DNA of 64,000 nucleotides, taken from NCBI RefSeq assembly GCF_001620065.1, contig NZ_LQGV01000002.1:1-64000 (forward strand), written 5' to 3'. A program made the position numbers and the translations under genes. Shown one piece after another: positions 16,954 to 25,375 of this stretch. The stretch's first letter is position 1; every line of letters starts with the position of its first letter. The stretch is from Microbacterium sp. TNHR37B (GTDB taxonomy: Bacteria > Actinomycetota > Actinomycetes > Actinomycetales > Microbacteriaceae). The notes under the pieces are model-generated. The model saw nothing but the letters and a program-made list of their open reading frames with translations, ran no database searches and was not told the origin of the DNA.

Positions 16954-16957
<4 letters not shown>
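16574..16957 (+). CDS. MerR-family transcriptional regulator
   Basis: 127 aa. An N-terminal MerR winged helix (LSISEAAAATGLSTHTLRYYERAGLM, about 8-33) with the usual Arg-Tyr-Tyr-Glu, a second wing around HRRYSTADV, and a C-terminal coiled-coil helix (about 80-120). It has no cysteine in the effector region, so a metal or redox-cluster sensor is unlikely; it resembles regulators of aldo/keto reductases and small-molecule stress genes. It should control its own promoter (19-bp spacer dyad at 16537-16567). Its stop overlaps the start of the aldo/keto reductase (ATGA). Confidence 0.9.
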
Positions 16958-17931
<974 letters not shown>

Positions 17932-17982
17932 GTCCGGCCGAGCCACGTCGCCTCGCGCATACCGCCGCGACGTACAGAGGGC

Positions 17983-18017
17983 GGGACGACGATGTACATG
18001 CAGTACATCGTCGTCCC
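17983..18017. promoter_or_regulatory. Perfect 15-bp inverted repeat upstream of aspA
   Basis: GGGACGACGATGTAC (17983-17997), loop ATGCA, then GTACATCGTCGTCCC (18003-18017). It is 52 bp after the aldo/keto reductase stop and 14 bp before the aspA -10 box. It can be the reductase terminator, an operator of aspA, or both; the A/T-containing core TGTACATGCAGTACA is operator-like. Confidence 0.5.
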
Positions 18018-18030
18018 CGTCGGAGCGGGC

Positions 18031-18036
18031 TAGGCT
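18031..18036 (+). promoter_or_regulatory. -10 box of aspA
   Basis: TAGGCT, with a leader of about 40 nt to the ATG at 18082. It lies right behind the 17983-18017 dyad. Confidence 0.45.
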
Positions 18037-18081
18037 CGGAGGGACTCCGCCACCCTTCGAGACCCACAAGGACTCCCACCC

Positions 18082-19545
18082 ATGGCTCAGGACGCAATGA
18101 CGCGCACTCGCACCGAGACCGACTCCCTGGGATCGATGGAGATCCCCGCCGACGCGTATTGGGGGATCCACACCGCCCGAGCGCTCGAGAACTTCCCGAT
18201 CTCGCAACGACCCATATCCGTGTACAAGGATCTCGTCACGGCGCTGGCGATGGTCAAGCAGGCCTCGGCTCGCGCCAACCGGGAGATCGGCGTGCTCGAC
18301 GGCGAGCGTGCCGAGCTCATCGATCGCGCCGCCCAGCGGGTCATCGACGGAGAGTTCCACGACCAGTTCGTCGTCGGGGTGATCCAGGGTGGTGCGGGGA
18401 CCTCGACGAACATGAACGCGAACGAGGTCATCACCAACATCGCCCTGGAGATGGCGGGGCGCGACAAGGGTGACTACGCGTTCCTGTCTCCGATCGATCA
18501 CACCAACCGGAGCCAGTCGACCAACGACGTCTATCCGACGGCCGTGAAGATCGGTCTGAGCCTTGACCTCAAGACACTGCTGGAGGAGCTCGACCTGCTG
18601 CGCCAGTCGTTCCTCGCCAAGGCTGTCGAGTTCCACGACGTCCTCAAGATCGGCCGCACCCAGCTCCAGGACGCCGTGCCCATGACCCTCGGGCAGGAGT
18701 TCCACGGCTTTGCCACGACGCTCGGGTACGACCACCAGCGCCTCACCGAGAACGCCTACCTCCTCTACGAGATCAACATGGGCGCCACCGCGATCGGAAC
18801 GGGCATCACGACGCACCCCGGGTACTCCGCCGCCGTGCTGCGGCATCTGCGGGAGATCACCGACCTGGACCTGGCGACGGCGGCAGACCTCGTCGAGGCC
18901 ACGAGCGACACCGGATCGTTCATGTCCTTCTCGTCCTCGCTCAAGCGCAACGCCATCAAGCTCTCCAAGATCTGCAACGACCTGCGCCTGCTCTCCTCGG
19001 GGCCGCAGGCGGGCTTGGGTGAGATCAACCTGCCCGCGCAGCAAGCCGGGTCCAGCATCATGCCGGGCAAGGTCAACCCCGTCATCCCCGAGGTGGTCAA
19101 TCAGGTGGCCTTTGCCGTCGCCGGTGCCGACCTCACCGTGACGATGGCGGTCGAGGGCGGCCAGCTCCAGCTGAACGCCTTCGAGCCGGTGATCGCCCAC
19201 TCGATCTTCCAGTCGATCACCTGGATGCGGCGCGGTATGCGCACCCTCCGCCTCAACTGCGTCGACGGCATCACCGCCAACCGGGACCGTCTGGGCGCGA
19301 TGGTCGGCTCCTCGGTGGGAGTCGTGACCGCCCTCACGCCGTTCATCGGCTACGCGGCCTCGGCGGCTCTGGCCAAGACCGCGCTTCTGACCCACCGCAA
19401 CGTCGGCGACCTCGTGGTCGAGGCGGGACTCATGACGCGCGAAGAGGTCGACAAGCAGTTGTCGCCGGCCCGCCTGTCGGGGTTGGAGGCGATCACGCAG
19501 GCGATTCCGATCGTCCAGCCCGCCGAGAACGTCGTCGAGGGCTGA
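18082..19545 (+). CDS. aspA: Aspartate ammonia-lyase
   Basis: Reversibly splits L-aspartate into fumarate and ammonia. 487 aa, in the fumarase/aspartase superfamily. GSSIMPGKVNPVIPEVV (about 325) is the flexible signature loop with the catalytic Ser. QSTNDVYPTAVKIGLSL is the aspartase form of the substrate-binding helix (fumarases usually read QSSNDTFPT). HKLGRTQLQDAVPMTLGQE-type text is seen as KIGRTQLQDAVPMTLGQE. It is a single gene behind a strong palindrome. The C4-dicarboxylate product links to the DctA-type symporter at 33.8 kb. Confidence 0.92.
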   Translation: MAQDAMTRTRTETDSLGSMEIPADAYWGIHTARALENFPISQRPISVYKDLVTALAMVKQASARANREIGVLDGERAELIDRAAQRVIDGEFHDQFVVGVIQGGAGTSTNMNANEVITNIALEMAGRDKGDYAFLSPIDHTNRSQSTNDVYPTAVKIGLSLDLKTLLEELDLLRQSFLAKAVEFHDVLKIGRTQLQDAVPMTLGQEFHGFATTLGYDHQRLTENAYLLYEINMGATAIGTGITTHPGYSAAVLRHLREITDLDLATAADLVEATSDTGSFMSFSSSLKRNAIKLSKICNDLRLLSSGPQAGLGEINLPAQQAGSSIMPGKVNPVIPEVVNQVAFAVAGADLTVTMAVEGGQLQLNAFEPVIAHSIFQSITWMRRGMRTLRLNCVDGITANRDRLGAMVGSSVGVVTALTPFIGYAASAALAKTALLTHRNVGDLVVEAGLMTREEVDKQLSPARLSGLEAITQAIPIVQPAENVVEG

Positions 19546-19621
19546 GGGCGCGACGGGAGTGATCGCCGCGCCGCCCACTCCGTGCGCGGACTCCCCTTTG
19601 CGCGCGGGTTTCCGATGGCGC

Positions 19622-19627
19622 TAACGT
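19622..19627 (+). promoter_or_regulatory. -10 box of DUF4190 gene
   Basis: TAACGT, giving a leader of roughly 35 nt before the ATG at 19669; followed at once by a 16-bp palindrome. Confidence 0.4.
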
Positions 19628-19633
19628 CATCGT

Positions 19634-19649
19634 TGCCGGTCGACCGGCA
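19634..19649. promoter_or_regulatory. 16-bp perfect palindrome, possible operator
   Basis: TGCCGGTCGACCGGCA lies across the expected transcription start of the gene at 19669, a good place for a repressor. Confidence 0.4.
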
Positions 19650-19668
19650 CGACCCCCGAGGAGAACCG

Positions 19669-20097
19669 ATGACCGATCCCCAGAATCCGCAGCAGCCGCA
19701 GACCCCGCCCGCGTACAACGCGCCGCCCGCGGCACCCGCCTACAACGCGCCGCCTGCCGCGCCCGCCTACAACGCCGGTGGGTATCCGGGGCCGGATGCG
19801 CCGGTTCCCGGCAAGACCCTCGGCATCGTGGCCCTCGTGGTCGTCTTCTTCGCGTCGGTGATCGGTCTGATCCTCGGCTATGTGGCACGCTCGCAGAGCA
19901 AGACGGCCGGCGTCGAGAACACCCCGGCGAAGGTCGCGATCATCCTGGGCTGGATCTTCACCGCGCTCTACATCATCGGTTTCATCGTCGTCGGCATCCT
20001 CATCGCGATGGGCGTCGGCATCTGGCAGAACGCGTGCGCCGATCTCGGTTCCGGCGTCTGGGAGCTCACCGACGGCACCACCGTCACCTGCCCCTGA
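19669..20097 (+). CDS. DUF4190-type membrane protein with Pro/Ala repeats
   Basis: 142 aa from the ATG at 19669, which has the Shine-Dalgarno GAGGAGAA. The N-terminal 45 residues are low complexity with three copies of AYNA(P/G)PAAP-like text, followed by two membrane helices (about 48-72 and 88-118) and a short outside tail. The helix pair with SxKxxG loop text resembles DUF4190 proteins, common in actinobacteria and of unknown function. There may be a repressor site at 19634-19649. Confidence 0.75.
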   Translation: MTDPQNPQQPQTPPAYNAPPAAPAYNAPPAAPAYNAGGYPGPDAPVPGKTLGIVALVVVFFASVIGLILGYVARSQSKTAGVENTPAKVAIILGWIFTALYIIGFIVVGILIAMGVGIWQNACADLGSGVWELTDGTTVTCP

Positions 20098-20133
20098 CGA
20101 CGTCTGCACGAAACCCTGACGCCGTCTGCACGA
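20093..20133 (+). repeat. Two tandem 22-bp copies across the stop codon
   Basis: CCTGACGACGTCTGCACGA (20093-20111) is repeated as CCTGACGCCGTCTGCACGA (20115-20133), 18 of 19 bases the same. The first copy contains the stop codon of the gene at 19669. Confidence 0.8.
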
Positions 20134-20162
20134 GACGCCGGGCCCACGGGTCCGGCGTCTCG
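20131..20162 (+). terminator. Terminator hairpin after DUF4190 gene
   Basis: CGAGACGCCGG (20131-20141) pairs with CCGGCGTCTCG (20152-20162); followed by TCGTAGG rather than a U-tract. It lies between convergent genes. Confidence 0.65.
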
Positions 20163-20182
20163 TCGTAGGACGGGTGGCCCGG

Positions 20183-21055
20183 TCAGCCGACGATACGGCA
20201 GTGAGTCGTCAGCGCTCCGATGCCGTCGATCCCGACGGTCACGGTCGAGCGGTCGCGGAGGAAGATCTGCGGATCCCGGGAGTATCCGGCGCCTCCGGGG
20301 CTGCCGGTCGAGATGAGCGTTCCGGGAAGGAGCGTCGCCGACTGCGACAGATGTGACACGAGCGTGGCCACGGACCGGATCATCTGGCCCGTCGTGGCAT
20401 CCTGCACGGTCTGCCCGTCGACGACCGCCCAGATGTGGAGGTCCTGCGGGTCGTCGATCTCGTCGGCAGTGACCACCACCGGACCGGTCGGGGTGAAGCC
20501 GTCGAACGACTTGCACCGCGACCACTGAGCTTCCGAGAACTGGATGTCCCGCGCCGTGATGTCGTTGACCACGGTGTATCCCCACACATGGGCCAGCGCA
20601 TCCTCCTCGGACACGTCCTTGGCGGGGCGCCCGATCAGCACGCCGAGCTCGGCCTCGTAGTCCACCGACTCGCTCAGCGTGCGGGGCCAGGTCGTCGTGG
20701 CATCGTGCCCCGTGAGGGAGCCCGGCCACAGGACGAAGACCGTGGGGGCTTTGTCTGCCTTCAACCCGAGTTCGCTGGAATGCGCGGCGTAGTTCAGCCC
20801 GACGGCCAGGACGACGGGAGGGCGACTGACGGCGGAGGTCCATCCCACGTCGGCGAGCGGAGTGCCGCGCGTCGCCTCCGCCGCGGCCGCTGCGTCGCGC
20901 ACTCGATCAAGCAGCGCATCGCCACCGTCGATGAGCGACTGGAGGTCATCGGGGGCGCCATCGAACAGTCCGGCCACGGGGAGGACGTCGTCGTTGCGCA
21001 CGATGGCGAGGTGAGGAGCGTCGGACGCGGCCGAGGTCACGTGGGCGAAGCGCAT
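20183..21055 (-). CDS. Fumarylacetoacetate hydrolase-family protein
   Basis: 290 aa. The FAH-fold core is at about 90-285: metal ligands appear in VDYEAELGVLIG (two Glu) and VVNDITARDIQ (Asp). Family members hydrolyse or decarboxylate C-C bonds in aromatic-acid breakdown products, or act as oxaloacetate tautomerase/decarboxylase. There are no aromatic-pathway neighbours, so the substrate stays open. The N-terminal 85 residues are the usual short cap. The ATG at 21055 is 6 nt after a TAGCCT box; the gene is divergent from prsW. Confidence 0.85.
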   Translation of the reverse strand: MRFAHVTSAASDAPHLAIVRNDDVLPVAGLFDGAPDDLQSLIDGGDALLDRVRDAAAAAEATRGTPLADVGWTSAVSRPPVVLAVGLNYAAHSSELGLKADKAPTVFVLWPGSLTGHDATTTWPRTLSESVDYEAELGVLIGRPAKDVSEEDALAHVWGYTVVNDITARDIQFSEAQWSRCKSFDGFTPTGPVVVTADEIDDPQDLHIWAVVDGQTVQDATTGQMIRSVATLVSHLSQSATLLPGTLISTGSPGGAGYSRDPQIFLRDRSTVTVGIDGIGALTTHCRIVG

Positions 21056-21061
21056 CAGTCC

Positions 21062-21067
21062 AGGCTA
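21062..21067 (-). promoter_or_regulatory. -10 box of FAH-family gene, leaderless layout
   Basis: Minus-strand TAGCCT, 6 nt before the ATG at 21055. Confidence 0.55.
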
Positions 21068-21141
21068 GCCGGTGCGGCGCTGATCGCCTCGGATCGCGGT
21101 GTCATCGGCCGCGAGGACCGTGCCACCCGAGGCGCCACGCC

Positions 21142-21147
21142 TAGGCT
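21142..21147 (+). promoter_or_regulatory. -10 box of prsW, leaderless layout
   Basis: TAGGCT, 7 nt before the ATG at 21155. Confidence 0.55.
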
Positions 21148-21154
21148 GAGCAGC

Positions 21155-22342
21155 ATGGCCTTCCCGTCCCCCCTGGCCCAGCCGCCTCACGCCGCGCCGG
21201 CACCCCTGCCCGCGGCAGCGCCTCCTCTGTCGGCTCCTTCTGCGGCGGTGCAGCCGCCCGCGCCGCCCCGACGCGGACGCTCCGCGCCGCTCTGGCTGTT
21301 CGCGATCGTCATCGTCGCCGCCCTCGCCCTCGCGGCCTACCTCCTGACCTTCCTCGGTGTGGCGGCTTCGGTGGTGGGGATGATCCTTGCCCTCCTTCCT
21401 CTGACGGGCGTGCTGTTCGCTGTTCACCTCGTCGATCGCTGGGAGCCCGAGCCCCGCAGCCTCAAGATCGCGGCGGTCGCCTGGGGCGCCGTCATCGCCG
21501 TCGGGCTCGCGCTCCTGGTCGACCTCCTCGTGGCACCCGCTCTCGGCGTCATCGACCCGGCGCGTGCCGATGCCCTCTCGGCGGTCATCCAGGCCCCCAT
21601 CGTGGAGGAGGCGGCCAAGGGGCTGGGGGTCTTCGCCATCTTCCTCGTCGGCCGTCGAGCGTTCGACGGTCCTGTCGACGGCGTGGTCTACGGGGCACTG
21701 GTGGGCGCAGGGTTCGCGTTCACGGAGAACATCCTGTACTTCGCGACGAGCCTTCTCGAAGGGGGAGTCGGGGGTATCACGACGACGTTCGCCCTACGGG
21801 GGATCCTCTCGCCGTTCGCCCACGTCATGTTCACGTCGGTCACCGGTTATGCCCTGGGTCGCGCGGCGCGAGCGGGCGCGCGACCGGCGGCTGCCCTCGG
21901 TCCGTGGATCGCGGGGATGACCGGGGGTATCGTCCTCCACGCGCTGTGGAACGGCTCCGCGGTCTTCGCCGACTTCTTCGCGCTGTACGTGACGCTCCAG
22001 GTGCCGTTGTTCGTCGCCTTCGTCGTCGGCGTTCTCCTGCTTCGGCGAGAGGAGTCACGGCTCACGTGGGAGCGGTTGGACGACTATGTCAGCGCCGGGT
22101 GGTTCAGCCCCGGCGAGCGCGACATGCTCGCCACCGCCCGGGGCCGACGGGCCGCGGTCGCCTGGGCGCGCACGCTGCCGGGTGACCGCTCCGCCCGCAT
22201 GAAGGCGTTCATCCGGGAGTCGACGTCACTGGCCGCGGCGCGCCAACGCGCGATCACGGGACGAGACCCACGCGCGATCGACGACGAACGGATCTACCTC
22301 GCCCGCGCAGTTGCTGCCCGGGCGACCCTCCTTGGGCCCTGA
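21155..22342 (+). CDS. PrsW-family intramembrane metalloprotease
   Basis: 395 aa from the ATG at 21155; a longer open frame upstream has no start support. A Pro/Ala-rich N-terminal 45 residues lead into about eight membrane helices. The PrsW catalytic EEAAKG motif is in PIVEEAAKGLGVF (about 149), with ENILYF and HVMFTSVTGYALG helices carrying the other conserved Glu and His residues. In Bacillus PrsW does site-1 cleavage of the anti-sigma factor RsiW; no anti-sigma gene is near here, so the target is unknown. The C-terminal 95 residues are a soluble helical domain. Confidence 0.85.
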   Translation: MAFPSPLAQPPHAAPAPLPAAAPPLSAPSAAVQPPAPPRRGRSAPLWLFAIVIVAALALAAYLLTFLGVAASVVGMILALLPLTGVLFAVHLVDRWEPEPRSLKIAAVAWGAVIAVGLALLVDLLVAPALGVIDPARADALSAVIQAPIVEEAAKGLGVFAIFLVGRRAFDGPVDGVVYGALVGAGFAFTENILYFATSLLEGGVGGITTTFALRGILSPFAHVMFTSVTGYALGRAARAGARPAAALGPWIAGMTGGIVLHALWNGSAVFADFFALYVTLQVPLFVAFVVGVLLLRREESRLTWERLDDYVSAGWFSPGERDMLATARGRRAAVAWARTLPGDRSARMKAFIRESTSLAAARQRAITGRDPRAIDDERIYLARAVAARATLLGP

Positions 22343-22392
22343 CCGCGACATGTCGTCGGAGCCCCCTCGCGCGCGGACCACGACCGCGGGGA

Positions 22393-22418
22393 TTCGGGAC
22401 GAAGGAGAAAGTCCCGAA
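22393..22418 (+). other. Hairpin 1 in the prsW-FKBP gap
   Basis: TTCGGGAC (22393-22400) pairs with GTCCCGAA (22411-22418) around an A/G-rich 10-nt loop. Together with the next hairpin it fills the 224-bp gap. Confidence 0.5.
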
Positions 22419-22423
22419 GAAGG

Positions 22424-22474
22424 ACTCAGCGCCCGGTGCCGCGGCGATGCCTGCGTGACTCCCGGGCGCTGAGT
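22424..22474 (+). other. Hairpin 2 in the prsW-FKBP gap
   Basis: Perfect 13-bp arms ACTCAGCGCCCGG (22424-22436) and CCGGGCGCTGAGT (22462-22474). The pair of hairpins could be the prsW terminator or a small structured RNA. Confidence 0.5.
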
Positions 22475-22566
22475 TGGCCTACGCTCATTGTCGCGGCGCC
22501 CCGTCTGGGCTGTCAAGAGGGGGCGCCCGTCGCCGTCGACCGCTCCTGGCGTGCTTGGATAGGGGG

Positions 22567-22935
22567 ATGACTGACGACCGCACCAAGCCCGAGTTCGACG
22601 CCCCGTCCGGCCCCGCACCGTCGGAGCTCGTCATCCGCGACATCATGGTCGGAGACGGCCCGGAGGCCGCCGCGGGCGACACCGTCACCGTCCACTACGC
22701 GGGGGTCGAGTACGACTCCGGCGAAGAGTTCGACTCCTCGTGGGGCCGAGGCGAGAGCATCCAGTTCCCGCTCCGTGGTCTCATCCAGGGCTGGCAGGAC
22801 GGGATCCCGGGCATGAAGGTCGGCGGCCGGCGTGAACTCGTCATCCCGCCGCACCTCGCATACGGTCCTGCCGGCAGCCACTTCCTCGGCGGCAAGACTC
22901 TGATCTTCATCATCGACCTGCTGGCCGTCGGCTGA
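22567..22935 (+). CDS. FKBP-type peptidyl-prolyl isomerase
   Basis: Accelerates cis-trans isomerisation of prolyl bonds in protein folding. 122 aa, cytoplasmic (no signal peptide). FKBP core motifs: VTVHYAGVEYDSGEEFDSSWGRGESIQFPL, LIQGWQDGIPGMKVGGRRELVIPPHLAYG, and the closing TLIFIIDLLAV. Active-site aromatic residues (Tyr, Phe, Trp of GWQDG, Tyr of AYG) are all present. The ATG at 22567 follows TTGGAT by 6 nt, so it too may be leaderless. Confidence 0.93.
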   Translation: MTDDRTKPEFDAPSGPAPSELVIRDIMVGDGPEAAAGDTVTVHYAGVEYDSGEEFDSSWGRGESIQFPLRGLIQGWQDGIPGMKVGGRRELVIPPHLAYGPAGSHFLGGKTLIFIIDLLAVG

Positions 22936-22946
22936 CGACGCTGGCT

Positions 22947-22983
22947 GAGGAGGGGGTGGTGCTCGCGGCACCACCCCCTCCTC
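22947..22983 (+). terminator. Strong terminator hairpin after FKBP gene
   Basis: Perfect 16-bp arms GAGGAGGGGGTGGTGC (22947-22962) and GCACCACCCCCTCCTC (22968-22983), 5-nt loop. A run of seven T follows about 45 bp later (near 23030). Confidence 0.75.
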
Positions 22984-23109
22984 GCGTCTGCCGCGGGGCC
23001 ATGACGGAGCCGCAACCGTCGTCGCGAGTTTTTTTGCATGCATGGGAATAGATCGCGTCGGCGCGCGTTTCATCCCGCACACGACCTCTGTCACGAAGGG
23101 CAAGAACCA

Positions 23110-23679
23110 ATGACCGAATCCACCGCTTCCGCCACCATCGACATCCCCGGCTACAAGGCCGGTACGTGGGTGCTCGACCCCTCCCACAGCGAGGTGTCCT
23201 TCAGCGTCCGCCACATGATGATCTCCAAGGTGCGGGGCACGTTCGCCGTGAAGAGCGCCACGATCATCGCTCCGGAGAACCCGCTCGAGGCCCGCGTCGA
23301 GGCCACGGTCGATGTGGCGTCGATCGACACGAAGGACGAAGGCCGCGACAACCACCTCCGCTCCGCCGACTTCTTCGACGCGGAGACCTACCCCACGCTC
23401 GAGTTCGTCTCGACCGGTGTGCGCTACGAGGGCGGCGACTTCCTCGTCGACGGCGACCTGACCATCCGCGGCGTCACCAAGCCCGTCACGTTCGAGCTGG
23501 AGTTCGGCGGCTTCGGTAACGACCCGTGGGGCAACTACAAGGCCGGCGCGACCGCCAAGACGGTCATCAACCGCGAGGACTTCGGTCTCACGTGGAACGC
23601 CGCACTGGAGACCGGTGGGGTGCTCGTGGGCAAGGACGTCACGATCACGCTCGACCTTCAGGGATCGCTTCAGGCCTGA
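23110..23679 (+). CDS. YceI-family lipid-binding protein
   Basis: 189 aa lipocalin-like barrel. The family start GTWVLDPSHSEVSFSVRHMMISKVRGTF (about 17-44) and the ending TRINREDFGLTWN-type text (TVINREDFGLTWNAALETGG) are clear. Known members bind isoprenoid or other amphiphilic lipids. There is no signal peptide, so this one is cytoplasmic. GAAGGGCAAGAACCA precedes the ATG at 23110. Confidence 0.88.
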   Translation: MTESTASATIDIPGYKAGTWVLDPSHSEVSFSVRHMMISKVRGTFAVKSATIIAPENPLEARVEATVDVASIDTKDEGRDNHLRSADFFDAETYPTLEFVSTGVRYEGGDFLVDGDLTIRGVTKPVTFELEFGGFGNDPWGNYKAGATAKTVINREDFGLTWNAALETGGVLVGKDVTITLDLQGSLQA

Positions 23680-23702
23680 CAGCGACGCCGCTCAGAGCGT
23701 CC

Positions 23703-23737
23703 CGACGGGGTGGGTGGCTTCGGCCCCCGCCCCGTCG
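23703..23737 (+). terminator. Terminator hairpin after YceI gene
   Basis: CGACGGGG (23703-23710) pairs with CCCCGTCG (23730-23737); the inside continues pairing to a TTCG loop. Confidence 0.65.
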
Positions 23738-23812
23738 CCGTGTCGCCGGGTCTCCGCCCCGTGTAGTCTTTCCGCGACCACAGGGCGCGCCCGAGCGCCC
23801 GGGAAGCGACTC

Positions 23813-25336
23813 ATGTCCCGCTCCTCCGTTCTGCGCACGCTGGCGATCGCCACGGCGATGGTCGTGGCGCTCGCCGTCGTGCCCCAGACCGCCGTCGCGG
23901 AGGACGGCGTCCCTTCGCCGTCGCCGAGCATCAGTCCGGCAGCGACGCCGACAGCACTGCCGACGCCCACCCCTGCCCCGACGGCGACGGCGCCGACGCC
24001 GAGCGTGTACGGGTATTTCACGCTGCCGTGGGTGACCGGGGCGGTCTACCAGTCGTGGACGGATGGCACGGTGCGCTCCCTCAGCAGGGCTCAGTGGCAG
24101 AAGACGGGAGCGTCATCGCGGGTCGCGCCCATCCGTTACGTGAAGGCCGCGTGGTCGTCCTCCCGGTACGCGCTCGTGACCTTTCCCCACCGTGCCGATG
24201 ACCGGGCGGTCGATCGTGTCGTGACCCTCACGACCGCCCAGTACGCCAGCGCCGGCAAGCCCCGCGTGACGACCGTCGCCGAGGTGCCGACCTCGACGTA
24301 CTTCCGCTACGCATCCAGCGGCTCTGACCGCTACGTGCGCACGCCGGACGGAAAGGGCCACAAGCTCACCGCTCGCGAGTACGCCGCCGCCGGCAAGCCG
24401 GCGGCGAAGACCGTCTACGGCGGGTACTACCGGCTGAAGTGGAGCAAGAGCGTGTCTTTCGTGGCCCCGGACGGGTCCCGACGGGCACTGTCGAGCGCGC
24501 AGTACAAGAACGCGGGCTCTCCGCGGGTCGCCGTCGCTCCGACCGTGTACGTCAAGACGAGGTGGTCGGGCCCGTACGCCCTCGTCACGTGGCCCCACAA
24601 GAAGAACGACTCCGCCGTCGACCAGGTGGTCCGCTTGTCGTCGGCGCAGTACACGGCCGCGGGTTCGCCCCGCCTGGCGCTGAGGCCGCGGATCCCGGGC
24701 GACTCGTTCGTCCGTCTGGACGTCGGTCGGCAGATCTTCCATCGGTTCCGCGGCTACCTCACCCCGGTCACGGCGACGCAATGGCGCGCGGCCGGCTCGC
24801 CCCGCGTGACCACTGTCGCGCCCGCCACGCCCACCTACATCCGGGGCATCCTCATCGTCAACAAATCGTTGCCTCTGCCATCGACATTCGGCAACGGCCT
24901 GCGTCCCGAACTCACTTCGGCGTTCGCGAAGATGAAGGCAGCCGCCCGAAAGGCCGGAGTGCCGTTGCGTATCATCTCGGGCTTCCGCTCGTACGCGTCC
25001 CAGAAGTCCGTCTATGCCGCCAAAGTGCGCCAGTACGGCTTCGCCACCGCGCAGCTGCGCTCCGCGCGCCCCGGTCACAGCGAGCATCAATCGGGTCTGG
25101 CGATCGACGTCAACTCGATCTCGCAGTCGTGGGGCGACACCGCGGCGGGAAAGTGGGTCGCACGCAACGCCCACACGTACGGCTTCATCGTCCGTTACCC
25201 GCGCGGCAAGACCGGTGTCACGGGGTACGCCTACGAGCCGTGGCATCTCAGGTACGTCGGTGTGGAGGTGGCGTCGCACCTGTACGCCAAGAAGCTGACC
25301 CTCGAGGAGTATCTCGGCGTGCCGTCGGTCTACTGA
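23813..25336 (+). CDS. Secreted VanY-type D-Ala-D-Ala carboxypeptidase with six repeats
   Basis: 507 aa exported cell-wall peptidase. Signal peptide with cleavage after Ala-Val-Ala29; a Ser/Thr/Pro spacer to about 65; six repeats of 38-47 residues (about 66-335), each ending in a variant of AQ(Y/W)xxAGxPR; then the VanY/M15B domain (about 345-495). Zinc and catalytic residues: His425 and Asp432 in SEHQSGLAIDV, Glu475 and His478 in EPWHLRY. It should trim the terminal D-Ala of peptidoglycan stems. The repeats may bind the wall; I do not recognise their family. The ATG at 23813 starts the signal peptide. Confidence 0.9.
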   Translation: MSRSSVLRTLAIATAMVVALAVVPQTAVAEDGVPSPSPSISPAATPTALPTPTPAPTATAPTPSVYGYFTLPWVTGAVYQSWTDGTVRSLSRAQWQKTGASSRVAPIRYVKAAWSSSRYALVTFPHRADDRAVDRVVTLTTAQYASAGKPRVTTVAEVPTSTYFRYASSGSDRYVRTPDGKGHKLTAREYAAAGKPAAKTVYGGYYRLKWSKSVSFVAPDGSRRALSSAQYKNAGSPRVAVAPTVYVKTRWSGPYALVTWPHKKNDSAVDQVVRLSSAQYTAAGSPRLALRPRIPGDSFVRLDVGRQIFHRFRGYLTPVTATQWRAAGSPRVTTVAPATPTYIRGILIVNKSLPLPSTFGNGLRPELTSAFAKMKAAARKAGVPLRIISGFRSYASQKSVYAAKVRQYGFATAQLRSARPGHSEHQSGLAIDVNSISQSWGDTAAGKWVARNAHTYGFIVRYPRGKTGVTGYAYEPWHLRYVGVEVASHLYAKKLTLEEYLGVPSVY

Positions 25337-25346
25337 CCCCGTCGGG

Positions 25347-25375
25347 GGCGTGCGGCGACATCCGCGGCGCACGCC
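25347..25375. terminator. Hairpin between convergent VanY and MFS genes
   Basis: GGCGTGCG (25347-25354) and CGCACGCC (25368-25375); placed in the 39-bp gap between two converging stops, so probably bidirectional. Confidence 0.6.
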
